64,000 bases of DNA from Pirellulaceae bacterium (GCA_029243025.1 JAQWSU010000045.1:1-64000), one strand, 5' to 3'. Shown: positions 9,578 through 19,237, counted from the first letter of the stretch. The notes: generated by a model from the sequence alone, not told the origin. Translations and numbers: made by a program.

Positions 9578-9937
9578 GTGAATCAACAAACCGTCACCTT
9601 GCCAATCGAGTACAATCACGCGACCGATGACGTTATCTGGGAAGATCGTCGATATCGATTAAGCCGATCACGTTTCACTCAAACCAATCCCCCCCAGTCT
9701 CTTTGCCGATCTTTTCGGGATCGCCATCATCATGCCCGCATTCTTGATCGCCAAATCTCGGCCGAACCGCCCCGCAATCTGAACCGCCTAGAGGCGATCA
9801 CAGGGTTAGATTTCGCATCCTGTCGATTGGCCATTCCACGAGGCAGATCGCTTCATCTTTCGCTGCCGACTGACACGAAAAAAGTTCAGAACCGAACCCT
9901 CACGGAACAAGTAAAGCCAGACCCATTCGACAATTAG
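9578..9937 (+). CDS. Hypothetical protein, 119 residues
   Basis: Not recognised. Translation would start at a GTG preceded by AGAGAGG at a spacing of about six bases, a good signal for this genome. The first 35 residues look like ordinary protein (TLPIEYNHATDDVIWEDRRY). The middle is rich in Arg and His, and the end (GLDFASCRLAIPRGRSLHLSLP) again looks plausible. There is no signal peptide or membrane segment. It lies between two minus-strand genes and is convergent with the MutS-like gene, whose stop is 17 bases beyond its own. It may be a small real gene or a decaying one. Confidence 0.4.
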   Translation: MNQQTVTLPIEYNHATDDVIWEDRRYRLSRSRFTQTNPPQSLCRSFRDRHHHARILDRQISAEPPRNLNRLEAITGLDFASCRLAIPRGRSLHLSLPTDTKKVQNRTLTEQVKPDPFDN

Positions 9938-9954
9938 CGAAGGTATTCTGTCGC

Positions 9955-11817
9955 TCACTCTGAATCGTCGTGATCAACGATGCCGATCAGTTCTAGCAAC
10001 TTCAACGCGTTTGTGGTGGTGGCAAGTCCTGGTCGCATCTGGTAGTCGAATGTCATTCGACGATTCTTGCCGGCGCCTTCAATCGTTTCACGAAAATGCA
10101 CGTTTTGACAAACGGCGGCAAGCGCCTCGCTATTTGCCAATTCAAGGTCATGTGTCGACACCGCGCCCGTTGCATTGTTCTGCACCAACCGACTCAAGAC
10201 TTGCGCAACGGCAAGATGGCGTTCAATTGAATTGGTACCTTGCAGGATTTCATCCAGGAGGAACAACAGAGTTCGATTTGAATTGCCACGATAATCGCGT
10301 GATTGGTCAACGATCTCTTTCAGCCGCTTTAACTCAGCCATAAAGAACGAAACCCCGTCTTCGAGCGAATCATGAATCCGCATGCTCGTCGCGATCACAA
10401 CCGTAGGAGACGAAAATGACTTGGCACAGATCGCACTTCCTGCCTGTGCAAGAATCGTGTTGAGACCGATCGATCGCAGCAAAGTACTTTTGCCCGACAT
10501 ATTTGATCCCGTCACAAGCAAGAACGTTCCCGCCGGCCCTAATGCAACGTCATTTGCCACACACTTGGATCGATTCAGCAATGGATGCCCCATCGCTTCT
10601 CCGCGCAACAATTCCCCCTCCGCAGCTTTCGGCCAACACCAGTCAGGGTGATCGTACGCCAACGTGGCTAACGATGCCAAACACTCTAACTCTCCGATCG
10701 CTTCAAACCACGGACGAACATCGTTCCGATGCCGGCGCTGCCAAACTTCCAGCGCTGCTAAGACGTGATAGTCAATCATAAAGGCGATTTGAAAGACGAT
10801 GTGAAAGACGCCGAAGAAAGCCGATTGCCGCAGGTTGGCGAAGCGCATGATACGCGACAACGATTGCAAGGTTTTGCGCGGTGCATTAGCGGTTGGCCCT
10901 AACTTCGCCTTCAACTTGTTGATCTGATCACACTCGAAAGGCAAGTCAAGGATTGCGTCCAGCATGTGCTGATAAATCTGAACCTCATGATGCTTCGTAT
11001 TAACAGCATTAAATATTTCATGAATTTGGCCGGTGTACATCACATTCACAAGCATGCTTGTGATCACAAAACCGACAAGTGCAACTCCCGTCGAAAAGGC
11101 AGGCGTGAGTCCGGTCAGCAACAGCACGATACAAACAGAGACAGCAAACGCCAGTAAACGCGTCCCCCATCGGATCCACGGCCGTCCCTCCAACCAAGTT
11201 GCTCCTTCCACCCAATCGATAAACGCGTCTGGGCCAGCACCACTATCCGCAATCAATCGAGCATGCATACTCAGTTCTTCTCGAAACTCCACCAGTTCTG
11301 CCAACGCCTGAACGGCTTCTTGGCGAGAAACCACTTCGTCCGAGGCAGCCGGTTCGAGCAACCAGTCACGCAGCATCCGCCTACCCATTGGCGTATACGC
11401 GTTGCACAGCAACTGATAGAGCGAGGCATGACCAAATAAATCAAGATCATTTGCGAGTGACGCGTGAGTCGTAGGAACTCCAATGGGTTGCTCCGATATG
11501 CGAGTCCAGTCCCGCTGAAGGCGATAGAACTGCTCACGATTGATACGACGGCGCTGACGTATCACCTTATCTCGCACAATAATCGATTCGTGATAAATGA
11601 TCAGGACAAGAAAAGCAGCGAAGCTAATCGCCGCAAGCACGTAACAGGCTGAGGACGCAAAATCACCAAAACGCCCAAAAACCATGAGTAGCACAGTGAA
11701 AAAGAAAGTCAGTCCACGACAGCGGGACAAGATCACACCCATCCGTTCGAGTTCCACCAGTTGGGAATCACACGAGGCAATACGATCTTGATAGAACGTT
11801 TGGCGATCAGTCGTCAT
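9955..11817 (-). CDS. Membrane-associated MutS-family ATPase
   Basis: This 620-residue protein carries only the MutS core and ATPase domains, without the N-terminal mismatch-binding domain of true MutS. Four hydrophobic segments are visible: two near residues 35-75 and two near 220-260. The MutS lever-like helices are at about 260-400. The ATPase has Walker A GSNMSGKST (about 437-445), Walker B LLFLLDEILQGTNS (about 517-530) and the STHDLEL switch (about 554-560). The family is the MutS-related, often membrane-anchored group common in Bacteroidetes and planctomycetes. Its role is not known; DNA binding is unproven and mismatch repair unlikely. The ATG at 11817 is preferred over a GTG at 11826; neither has a clear ribosome-binding site. 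Confidence 0.88.
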   Translation of the reverse strand: MTTDRQTFYQDRIASCDSQLVELERMGVILSRCRGLTFFFTVLLMVFGRFGDFASSACYVLAAISFAAFLVLIIYHESIIVRDKVIRQRRRINREQFYRLQRDWTRISEQPIGVPTTHASLANDLDLFGHASLYQLLCNAYTPMGRRMLRDWLLEPAASDEVVSRQEAVQALAELVEFREELSMHARLIADSGAGPDAFIDWVEGATWLEGRPWIRWGTRLLAFAVSVCIVLLLTGLTPAFSTGVALVGFVITSMLVNVMYTGQIHEIFNAVNTKHHEVQIYQHMLDAILDLPFECDQINKLKAKLGPTANAPRKTLQSLSRIMRFANLRQSAFFGVFHIVFQIAFMIDYHVLAALEVWQRRHRNDVRPWFEAIGELECLASLATLAYDHPDWCWPKAAEGELLRGEAMGHPLLNRSKCVANDVALGPAGTFLLVTGSNMSGKSTLLRSIGLNTILAQAGSAICAKSFSSPTVVIATSMRIHDSLEDGVSFFMAELKRLKEIVDQSRDYRGNSNRTLLFLLDEILQGTNSIERHLAVAQVLSRLVQNNATGAVSTHDLELANSEALAAVCQNVHFRETIEGAGKNRRMTFDYQMRPGLATTTNALKLLELIGIVDHDDSE

Positions 11818-12130
11818 TAAGATCACGATAAAATCTAGAGGCTATCGATTCGGCGAGCAGGTCAGCCTAGCAAAGGCTCTGCAGATCGGAAAGGTCAGGC
11901 GGCAGCCACTTGGCCATCCACAGCCCGATTTTGAGTGCGACTCGATTCAGCAGGTGGGTTTCAAAAACCGCCCTCCACCAACCGAGCGTAAGGAAAGAAA
12001 TCTTCCCAATCATTCAGCGAAACCTGTTGGAATTACGTTCGACAGCAGGATCTTTAAGTGCGATCAAAGCAAGCCTTCATTACAATATGTGATAAGAGTA
12101 ATGACTCGTTGTAGGACCAAGGGGGATTCG
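11818..12130. other. Intergenic region between divergent genes
   Basis: About 310 bases between the divergently transcribed MutS-like and TAXI genes. It must contain both promoters, but no convincing -35/-10 pair, repeat or RNA could be picked out. AGGGGG at about 12119-12125 is the ribosome-binding site of the TAXI gene. Confidence 0.4.
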
Positions 12131-13780
12131 ATGACTGAGCAAGAATCGAATGCGGCGAAAAACCGCCAAGATACCGGTGAGCTGTGGAATGTTTTGGGCA
12201 TGTCCGAACAACCTGCTTTTGCTCGGCCCAAAGCAAGGAGATTTTGGCAGCAAGCTTGGTTTCGTGTGACAGTCAGCGTGCTTATCATTCTCTTTCCAAT
12301 CCTGCTTTGGATCCTGTCAATGGTTCGCACCGCAACGCAACCCGACATCATCATCGCGGGGGGGCAAGAGGGAGGACTGCATGCACGAATCGCGAGCGGC
12401 ATCACCAAGCTCCACAATCGCAATCACTCCGCTCCAGTCGCTTCCAAAGGATCGCTGGAAAACCTGCGACGCTTACAAGTTCGTGATGTGGACTTCGCCT
12501 TATACCAAAGTCATACAGCACGTCTACTGGGCGGTAGCGATTTCACAAACGGGGCTGTCGAGGGTATTGCCAGACAATCGAACCAACTGCCCGATTACTT
12601 CCTTGACCGAGAAGCTGCCTTTCGAAAATTTCGGTCTGCGGACGGAGTAGTTCGTCGGGAAGACTTCGAAAACATCTCCAATGTACGCTTCATTGCAAAT
12701 CTGTTTACCGAAGTCGTGCACCTCATCGTCCACAGTGAATCTGGCATCCAAGACGCAGCCCAACTCAGGGGCAAACACATCGCGATCGGCAGACCAGAAT
12801 CCGGGCACCATGCAATTAGCAAGGTACTCTTAAACCATCTGAACCTCTCCGAAAATCATACCAACCTCTATTCGGCTGGCCCCTTGGAGGTCTTGCAGGA
12901 CTGGGACCCAACAAATAAACGAAAAATTGACGCAGCTTTCTTTACCGTGGGCCTCGGCACCTCACAAATCGAAGATATTCTTGCGCGCGGCAACTGCCAG
13001 TTGTTGCCACTGCCGCGAATTGATGCATTGTGCCTCCACGAAGTATTTTTCGCTCCCAAACAAATTCCCTTGGGACTCTACAAGAGCGCGAACGGGTACC
13101 AACCCAAAACACAGGCGATCGAAAGCGTCGGCGTGACCGCCATGCTACTCGCAAACAAAAACGTTCCCAAGCGAATCGTCGAGAAAGTAACGGTCTCGAT
13201 CCTGAATGATGAGTTCCTTCGAACCCATGAACTCGATGACCTTTTCCATCTCGATCCGGTCGCACGTCGCCAGTTCGCTCAGGCAAAATCCGAATTTGAA
13301 ATCCATGTTGGCGCGCGAGGACTCTACAACCCACAGGAATTCAATCCAGACGCTTTCCAAGGCTGGGAAGCCTTGTACTCGCTGATTGCCTCTGCTGTTT
13401 TGGCAACAGTAGTTGGCGGTCGCTGGTTAATGCGTCGTCGCGAGCGCATGCAGGGGCATCGACTCGATGCTTATTTGAAAAGCCTCTTGAAAATTGAATT
13501 GCGTCAAGCGGCTTTCGACGCAGTTCCCGGTCAAGACGACAGCAAACAGCTGCAGGCTTTGCTGCACGAAGTGACCGCCTTAAGACAGCAAGCACTCGGA
13601 GAGTTCTCTGCTCACCAATTAACCGACGATCCGGCGCATTATTGTTTCCTCGAAATGTGCCACTATATCAGCGAAAAAATCAACTCCAAACTGCTACGGC
13701 AACGACTCGATCGCCAATTCCAAGATTTGAAGCTATCGCTCGAAAACCACGGTGAACTGCCGTCAACAAAGCAGGAATAA
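12131..13780 (+). CDS. Membrane-anchored TAXI-family solute-binding protein
   Basis: The 549-residue product is read from the ATG at 12131, which has AGGGGG six bases upstream; the longer open frame from 11954 is not protein-like. After about 43 cytoplasmic residues there is a membrane segment (44-66, VTVSVLIILFPILLWILSMV), then a TAXI/NMT1-type periplasmic binding domain (about 72-400) opening with IIIAGGQEGG and containing the typical RGKHIAIGRPESG element. A second membrane segment (about 413-432) and a cytoplasmic, helix-rich tail of about 115 residues follow. Normal TAXI receptors are free periplasmic proteins next to TRAP permeases. This one is anchored at both ends and has no permease nearby, so a sensory or scaffold role is at least as likely as transport. 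Confidence 0.85.
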   Translation: MTEQESNAAKNRQDTGELWNVLGMSEQPAFARPKARRFWQQAWFRVTVSVLIILFPILLWILSMVRTATQPDIIIAGGQEGGLHARIASGITKLHNRNHSAPVASKGSLENLRRLQVRDVDFALYQSHTARLLGGSDFTNGAVEGIARQSNQLPDYFLDREAAFRKFRSADGVVRREDFENISNVRFIANLFTEVVHLIVHSESGIQDAAQLRGKHIAIGRPESGHHAISKVLLNHLNLSENHTNLYSAGPLEVLQDWDPTNKRKIDAAFFTVGLGTSQIEDILARGNCQLLPLPRIDALCLHEVFFAPKQIPLGLYKSANGYQPKTQAIESVGVTAMLLANKNVPKRIVEKVTVSILNDEFLRTHELDDLFHLDPVARRQFAQAKSEFEIHVGARGLYNPQEFNPDAFQGWEALYSLIASAVLATVVGGRWLMRRRERMQGHRLDAYLKSLLKIELRQAAFDAVPGQDDSKQLQALLHEVTALRQQALGEFSAHQLTDDPAHYCFLEMCHYISEKINSKLLRQRLDRQFQDLKLSLENHGELPSTKQE

Positions 13781-14005
13781 CAACGATTAGTCGCAACGGA
13801 GATCTTCATCGGGGCACAATCCGCAATCGCCAGCCAGTTTTCGATCCAAGGCAACGAAAAATGCGAAGAAGGAATGAGATCGGAGCTTCAGATTAGAATT
13901 GCCCCGTTTCGCAACTCCCGGTACCATCTCGGCCTCGAGTAGGGCCGCATCAGAAAAAGGGCCACTCGCCAGAGACGGCTTCATTTCCCAGGAGCGCACG
14001 ACAGG

Positions 14006-14911
14006 ATGTCAAACAAATTTCCAGGCAAAGTCGGCTTCGCCATTGGAACGGGACGCTGCGGCACCACCTTCCTCTACCGCGCAATGAGCGAAGAGCCGAA
14101 TATCGCAGCGTCACACGAGCGAAATCATTTGCTGGAAAACTTCCACAAGTACTGCAGCTGGAATGAACTACCCGTCGACGAAGAAGGTTTTTTGGCGGAG
14201 AAAGAGCGAGAAATCAACGAAGATCTTGGCTGGGCAGAATTCTCATTCGAATCTAGCGGACATCTTTCCTTCTCAGTTCCGGCTTTATCTGGCCGATTTC
14301 AAGCACGGTTCGTTCTCTTAGTACGCAATCCTTTGCGAGTCGTATCCTCCTATGTCCACAAGGGCTACTACGAGCAGCCATTTCGTCAGCAAAAGACGGA
14401 CTTGGCACTGGGCTTTCAACCCGGTCGAGAATTCCACCATTTCCTGGGGAGAGTGGCCCCACGCCACGAGGAATTTCGCCGCTGGAATGAAATGACCCAA
14501 GTTGGCAAAGTGGCTTGGTTCTGGAAAGCATTGAACCAAAGATCACTGCAACTCTTGGAACAACTCCCAACAACCGATTGGACATTGATTCGACTGGAAG
14601 ACTTGAACTTCGCACGCTACCAATCGTTGACACAAATGTTTGGATTCGAATCGCAGTTGGCAGCAGATGATTTTGACCAATTACGACAACAACGCCCCAA
14701 TTCGTCAAGCAGTAGTCTCAGAATACCGGAATGGTCCGATCGTGAGATCAGCGAGTTCGAACAGGAAATCGGTGACCTATCCGCTCGTTTGGGTTATCCG
14801 AGCAGCTTCGCAGATTGTGTGGATCAAGCATCTACCGTAGCAAGTGCCGAAAAGAAATCTTCGAAACGCCCGGGCCGTTCATTTTACGCACGATTGGGTC
14901 TAAGCGGCTGA
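14006..14911 (+). CDS. Sulfotransferase-family protein
   Basis: This 301-residue soluble protein has no signal peptide. The 5'-PSB (PAPS-binding) loop is GTGRCGTTFLYRAM at residues 14-27. The 3'-phosphate-binding element is LLVRNPLRVVSSYVHKG near residues 108-124, with the expected Arg and Ser. A late LIRLEDL strand (about residue 195) also fits the fold. It would transfer sulfate from PAPS to a carbohydrate, lipid or amine; the acceptor cannot be read from the sequence. It stands alone between the TAXI gene (225 bases upstream) and a convergent glutamine synthetase gene. GGAG lies about 14 bases before the ATG, so the ribosome-binding site is weak. Confidence 0.82.
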   Translation: MSNKFPGKVGFAIGTGRCGTTFLYRAMSEEPNIAASHERNHLLENFHKYCSWNELPVDEEGFLAEKEREINEDLGWAEFSFESSGHLSFSVPALSGRFQARFVLLVRNPLRVVSSYVHKGYYEQPFRQQKTDLALGFQPGREFHHFLGRVAPRHEEFRRWNEMTQVGKVAWFWKALNQRSLQLLEQLPTTDWTLIRLEDLNFARYQSLTQMFGFESQLAADDFDQLRQQRPNSSSSSLRIPEWSDREISEFEQEIGDLSARLGYPSSFADCVDQASTVASAEKKSSKRPGRSFYARLGLSG

Positions 14912-14975
14912 CACGTTGAAAAGAGTGCTACCCAGCTAGATGAGATCAGAGATCTCGTTGCCAATCACCCGATGG

Positions 14976-16346
14976 CTAAAAGCGTTCCAGCAGAACAGCA
15001 CTTTGTTCGGCCACAGACATCTCATGCATGATCTGGAATTCGGCCTGACGAATGGCCGCAAAGACGCGAGTGAATTCCTCCCCCAAAGCCTCTTGAATGA
15101 CATGATCGGAAGCCAAACATAGCAGGGCCTGATCCAATGAAACTGGCAATCGTTCGATCGCCAACCTTTCACGTTCCGCATCCGAATAGTTCCCAGGATC
15201 AATGGGTACCGGAGCAGGCAATTCTAACTGCCGATCGATCCCATCCAGGCCCGCGGCAATCATGCAGGCAAGCGCGATGTAGGGATTCGCTGCACAATCG
15301 ACGGTCTTCAATTCAAAATGCATCGGCAATCGATTCCGAGGACCGTTAATCAAACGAATTGCAGCCTCCTTGTTTTCGATTCCCCAAGCTTGGTAAGCAC
15401 CACTCCATTCATGAGGTCGGGTCCGGTAAAACGAATTCACGTTGGGCGTCGTAATTGCCATCATCGCGGGTAAATGGAACAACATGCCCGCCATGAACTG
15501 ATTTGCTTCTCGACACAAGTTGTAGGGCTGACTCGGATCGGGCAACAGATCTTGCCCGTTCCGCCAAAGGCTGAAATGAGTGTGCAGACCACTTCCGACA
15601 GCGTCTTCATGCAGCACCGGAACAAAAGTAGCCAGCTGACCATGACGCCGTGCAACAGAACGAACCGTTTCACGCATCTTCACGAGACGATCGGCCAACT
15701 CCAAGGGTCCGCAATGACCGATTGAGATTTCATGTTGTCCGGGACCCGCTTCGGGATTGTACTGCGCCACAGAAATCCCCTGCGCCCACAACGAATCCAA
15801 GATTTCCCCGATTACCACTTCGCTTTTTTGAGCAGCAATCGTCGATGCAAACAGAGCATGATCGACCGGGCACAAATCTCCTTCTGTATCCATCGGATCA
15901 TGCAGCAAGAAAAACTCCAATTCGAAACCGGCCTGTAGTTCGATCCCCCTGTCGACCGCCGCAGCTTGAACTCTCTGCAATAACTGCCGAGGACAATGCA
16001 GCCAAGCTTCTTTGCCCAGCATCATATTGCCCATCACGGAACCAATTCTCGGATTCGTTGGACAAACACTCAGCGTTTCCCAAACAGGCTTTAGACAAAT
16101 ATCTTGGACGGGTTCTAAGCCTGCAGCGGCCACCGGCTCGTCATGAGTCACCGGCGCAGATTGTATCGCTGCCGTGACCGTGACGGCATGATCCAGATGA
16201 TCAATGATCGCCGTTGGATTCGATTCCCGCGCCAACAAGGCCGGTAAAAAAACGGCCTTATTACGGATCACGTTTGAATTGTCACACCACAGCACACGAA
16301 GTTGCTGAAGATCGCAGAAACTTTTTACAATGGCTGTTGTATCCAT
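14976..16346 (-). CDS. Glutamine synthetase-family ligase, divergent
   Basis: This 456-residue protein has the glutamine synthetase fold: beta-grasp N domain (1-105) and catalytic domain (about 110-456). Metal and glutamate motifs are recognisable: FELEFFL (141-147), EAGPGQHEI (199-207), GSGLHTHFSLW (251-261) and NPYIALA (354-360). Two positions that are normally Arg in true glutamine synthetases read Lys here: NKEAAIRL (325-332) in place of NRSAxIR, and ELKTVD (345-350) in place of ExRxxD. The NSFYRTRPHEW segment also departs from the usual NSYKRL. This suggests a gamma-glutamyl-amide or other amine ligase of the GlnA4/PuuA-like group rather than the housekeeping enzyme. No pathway partner is adjacent. 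Confidence 0.85.
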   Translation of the reverse strand: MDTTAIVKSFCDLQQLRVLWCDNSNVIRNKAVFLPALLARESNPTAIIDHLDHAVTVTAAIQSAPVTHDEPVAAAGLEPVQDICLKPVWETLSVCPTNPRIGSVMGNMMLGKEAWLHCPRQLLQRVQAAAVDRGIELQAGFELEFFLLHDPMDTEGDLCPVDHALFASTIAAQKSEVVIGEILDSLWAQGISVAQYNPEAGPGQHEISIGHCGPLELADRLVKMRETVRSVARRHGQLATFVPVLHEDAVGSGLHTHFSLWRNGQDLLPDPSQPYNLCREANQFMAGMLFHLPAMMAITTPNVNSFYRTRPHEWSGAYQAWGIENKEAAIRLINGPRNRLPMHFELKTVDCAANPYIALACMIAAGLDGIDRQLELPAPVPIDPGNYSDAERERLAIERLPVSLDQALLCLASDHVIQEALGEEFTRVFAAIRQAEFQIMHEMSVAEQSAVLLERF

Positions 16347-16774
16347 AGTTGCAATCGTATCAGTTTAATATCCGCCGAACAGTGCCTAACAAGAGCATGA
16401 AATCGGCTTTCATTGACTTGAGTTTTTCACCGACGGAGCTCCAGCATCAACGATTACCTTCGGGCAGTCAAATCTTGTACTGTTCACTGCTTGCCGAACA
16501 ATTGCTCCGCGTTGCCTCTCCTTTGCTCCCATGCATGATTCGAACACCTGCTCTGTCGCCTCGTTTTGAATGGTGCAAAATCAACCGACAGTGTTCGGAT
16601 ATGATTCTCACAACAACGACAAGTCGTTTTCGATGAGAACACAAAGAAACTCACCGATCAAACATCAACTCTTGCAAGGCATTTCTGATGTATACTACCG
16701 GTCAGCGGAAATGTCTGCCAAGCAAGCCGTATGAATCGTCAGCACCCCACTTCCGAATCAGCAGTGAGACTCGT
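16347..16774. other. Intergenic region between divergent genes
   Basis: About 430 bases between the divergent glutamine-synthetase-like and sulfatase genes. A TATACT hexamer at 16691-16696 could be the -10 element of the sulfatase gene, but no good -35 is seen at the right distance. No repeat, RNA or extra gene is supported. Confidence 0.35.
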
Positions 16775-19237
16775 ATGAATCGCACATCATGGCTTTTGAT
16801 CTGCTCAACCTTGACACTCGCTTTGGTCGGATCCCACATTCGAGCCGCAGAAGCAGCCCGCAAACCAAATTTCATTGTCATTTTCTGCGACGACTTGGGA
16901 TACGCCGACATTGGTCCGTTCGGATCCAAGAACCATCGCACACCCAACATTGACCGTATGGCTGCCGAGGGAATGAAGTTAACCAATTTCTACTCAACCT
17001 GCGGTGTCTGCACTCCTTCTCGGTCATCGCTCATGACAGGCTGCTATCCAAAGCGGATTGGCCTGCACGAAAACGAAAAAGGTCAATGGGTTTTATTCCC
17101 GGGTAATCAACGAGGTCTCCATCCCAACGAAGTGACGATTGCCGAAATACTAAAGCAGCAGGGTTACGCGACTGCGATTGTCGGCAAATGGCATTTAGGA
17201 GACCAGAAAGAATTCTTGCCGACTCGCCAAGGCTTTGACTCCTACTTTGGCATCCCCTTCTCTAACGACATGGGAAAGCTCGACCGCCCCGTCACGATCT
17301 ATCCGCCAACTCCCTTGCTGAGAGATGAAACAGTGATCGAGATGGAGCCTGACCAACGTTATCTGACAGAACGTTACACGGAAGAGGCATTAGCGTTTAT
17401 CGAAACAAACAAGGATCAACCGTTTTTCCTCTACCTGCCTCATTCGATGCCGCATTGGCCCCAATACGCAAGCCATGATTTTTCCGGACAATCGGCAAAC
17501 GGGCCCTGGGGAGATGCCGTTGAGGAGATCGACGCATCAACTGGGCGCATCTTGAAGCAATTGAAGGAACTTGGCATCGACAAGAACACTCTCGTCATTT
17601 TCACATCCGACAACGGTGGGGCTACCCAACACGGCGCCGTCAATCACCCCTTGCGCGGCGGGAAAGGGTCCACCTGGGAAGGCGGTCAACGGATCTGCTG
17701 TGTCGCGCGATGGCCAGACCACATCGAAGCCGGCAGCGCGTGCGACGAGCTCGCCGTCACCTTTGATCTCTTGCCAACTTTTACAGCGTTGGCAGGTGGC
17801 CATCTGCCTTCTGATCGAACGATCGACGGCAAGAACATCAGTCAACTACTAAGCGGAGATTCGCAAGAATCGCCTCACGACCGTTTTTTTTACTATTTTC
17901 GCGGCGAACTTAACGCGGTACGAAGTGGCAAATGGAAACTTTTTGTTAAGCGTCGCCCTCGACGAAATCGGCCAGGCAAGCTCGCCGAACCCGAACTCTA
18001 TGATCTCTCTGCTGATATTGGAGAAACAACGAACGTTGCCAAACAGCATCCCGAAAAAGTTGCTGAACTTGTGGCCCATCTCGCATCGGCTCGCGAAGAC
18101 CTCGGAGATGGCGATCTTTACCCCGGCACCGATCTGCGACCTGCAGGTTTTGTGGAAAATTCGACCCCGCTCACTAAAAACCCACCAGCTGAGTTAACCC
18201 AAAAAGATGTCTTTGTCAGCGGCCAAGAAGGCTATCACACATTCCGAATTCCAGCACTCCTCGTCACTCAACAGGGCGATCTACTAGCATTTTGCGAGGG
18301 ACGTAAGACCAGTCGCAGCGACCATGGTGACCTGGATCTTGTTATGAAGCGAAGCACGGATCAGGGCCTCACTTGGGGCGACCTCGAAATCATTCACGAA
18401 GAAGGCGGCAATCAAAAGATCACGATCGGCAACCCCTGTCCCGTTGTCGACCAGACAACGGGCGTCATCTGGCTGCCATTTTGCCGAAACAATAACGATG
18501 TGTTCATGATGTCGAGCAACGACGAAGGTAAAACCTGGTCAACTCCCAAAGAGATCACAGCCGACGTCAAACAAGCAGACTGGGGGTGGTATGCAACAGG
18601 GCCTGGGATCGGTATCCAGCTAACTCGCGGAGCCCATCGTGGCCGCATGGTGATCCCTTGTGATCACCGCAAAGTTAAGCATGGCAAGACGGTCCGATTC
18701 TCACATGTCTTTTTCAGCGATGACCATGGAAAAACGTGGCAACTAGGGGGGGCTGTAGCGGAGCATACCAACGAATGCCAGGTTATTGAATTGAACGATG
18801 GACGATTGATGATCAATTCTCGCAACTACAGCGAGGTGGACGGCAATCAAAAGGAACGGGGATCGAAACGAGCTGTCGCTATCAGCAGCGACGGTGGAAT
18901 TTCCTGGCAAGATCTACGCTTCGATGAAACACTGATCGAACCAGTCTGCCAAGCAAGCCTCATCAAACACTCGCATGACCAATTTCGACCAGCGCCGATT
19001 CTGTTCAGCAATCCAGCCTCTCCGACCAAACGGCATCGACTGACGGTTCGATTAAGTCGGGATGAGGGTAAAACCTGGCCAACAGCACGAGTGATCCATG
19101 AGGGTATTGCCGCCTACTCGTGTCTAACCGTCTTACCAGACCGATCCGTCGGATGTCTCTATGAAGCGGGCGATCAAGCCCCATCCGAGCGTATTCGTTT
19201 CGCCCGCTTCCCACTTACTTGGTTAGAACAAAACTAA
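16775..19237 (+). CDS. Sulfatase-sialidase fusion, secreted
   Basis: The ATG at 16775 begins a signal peptide (MNRTSWLLICSTLTLALVGS...AEA); the frame extends upstream to 16688 but adds no protein-like sequence. Residues about 30-455 are an arylsulfatase-A-type sulfatase. They contain the DDLGYAD metal site (39-45), the formylglycine motif C-T-P-S-R (79-83, Cys type) and GKWHLGD, so an anaerobic or aerobic sulfatase-maturing enzyme is needed elsewhere in the genome. Residues about 477-820 are a six-bladed sialidase/BNR domain. It begins with the FRIP arginine motif and has five Asp boxes (STDQGLTW, SNDEGKTW, SDDHGKTW, SSDGGISW, SRDEGKTW). The natural reading is one extracellular enzyme that removes both sulfate and sialic-acid-like sugars from a glycan. 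True sialidase specificity is unproven. Confidence 0.9.
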   Translation: MNRTSWLLICSTLTLALVGSHIRAAEAARKPNFIVIFCDDLGYADIGPFGSKNHRTPNIDRMAAEGMKLTNFYSTCGVCTPSRSSLMTGCYPKRIGLHENEKGQWVLFPGNQRGLHPNEVTIAEILKQQGYATAIVGKWHLGDQKEFLPTRQGFDSYFGIPFSNDMGKLDRPVTIYPPTPLLRDETVIEMEPDQRYLTERYTEEALAFIETNKDQPFFLYLPHSMPHWPQYASHDFSGQSANGPWGDAVEEIDASTGRILKQLKELGIDKNTLVIFTSDNGGATQHGAVNHPLRGGKGSTWEGGQRICCVARWPDHIEAGSACDELAVTFDLLPTFTALAGGHLPSDRTIDGKNISQLLSGDSQESPHDRFFYYFRGELNAVRSGKWKLFVKRRPRRNRPGKLAEPELYDLSADIGETTNVAKQHPEKVAELVAHLASAREDLGDGDLYPGTDLRPAGFVENSTPLTKNPPAELTQKDVFVSGQEGYHTFRIPALLVTQQGDLLAFCEGRKTSRSDHGDLDLVMKRSTDQGLTWGDLEIIHEEGGNQKITIGNPCPVVDQTTGVIWLPFCRNNNDVFMMSSNDEGKTWSTPKEITADVKQADWGWYATGPGIGIQLTRGAHRGRMVIPCDHRKVKHGKTVRFSHVFFSDDHGKTWQLGGAVAEHTNECQVIELNDGRLMINSRNYSEVDGNQKERGSKRAVAISSDGGISWQDLRFDETLIEPVCQASLIKHSHDQFRPAPILFSNPASPTKRHRLTVRLSRDEGKTWPTARVIHEGIAAYSCLTVLPDRSVGCLYEAGDQAPSERIRFARFPLTWLEQN

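Noticed and set aside
14942-14956. GAGATC-AGA-GATCTC hairpin between the convergent sulfotransferase and glutamine-synthetase-like genes
   Set aside because: Short stem without a U-run; too weak to call a terminator.
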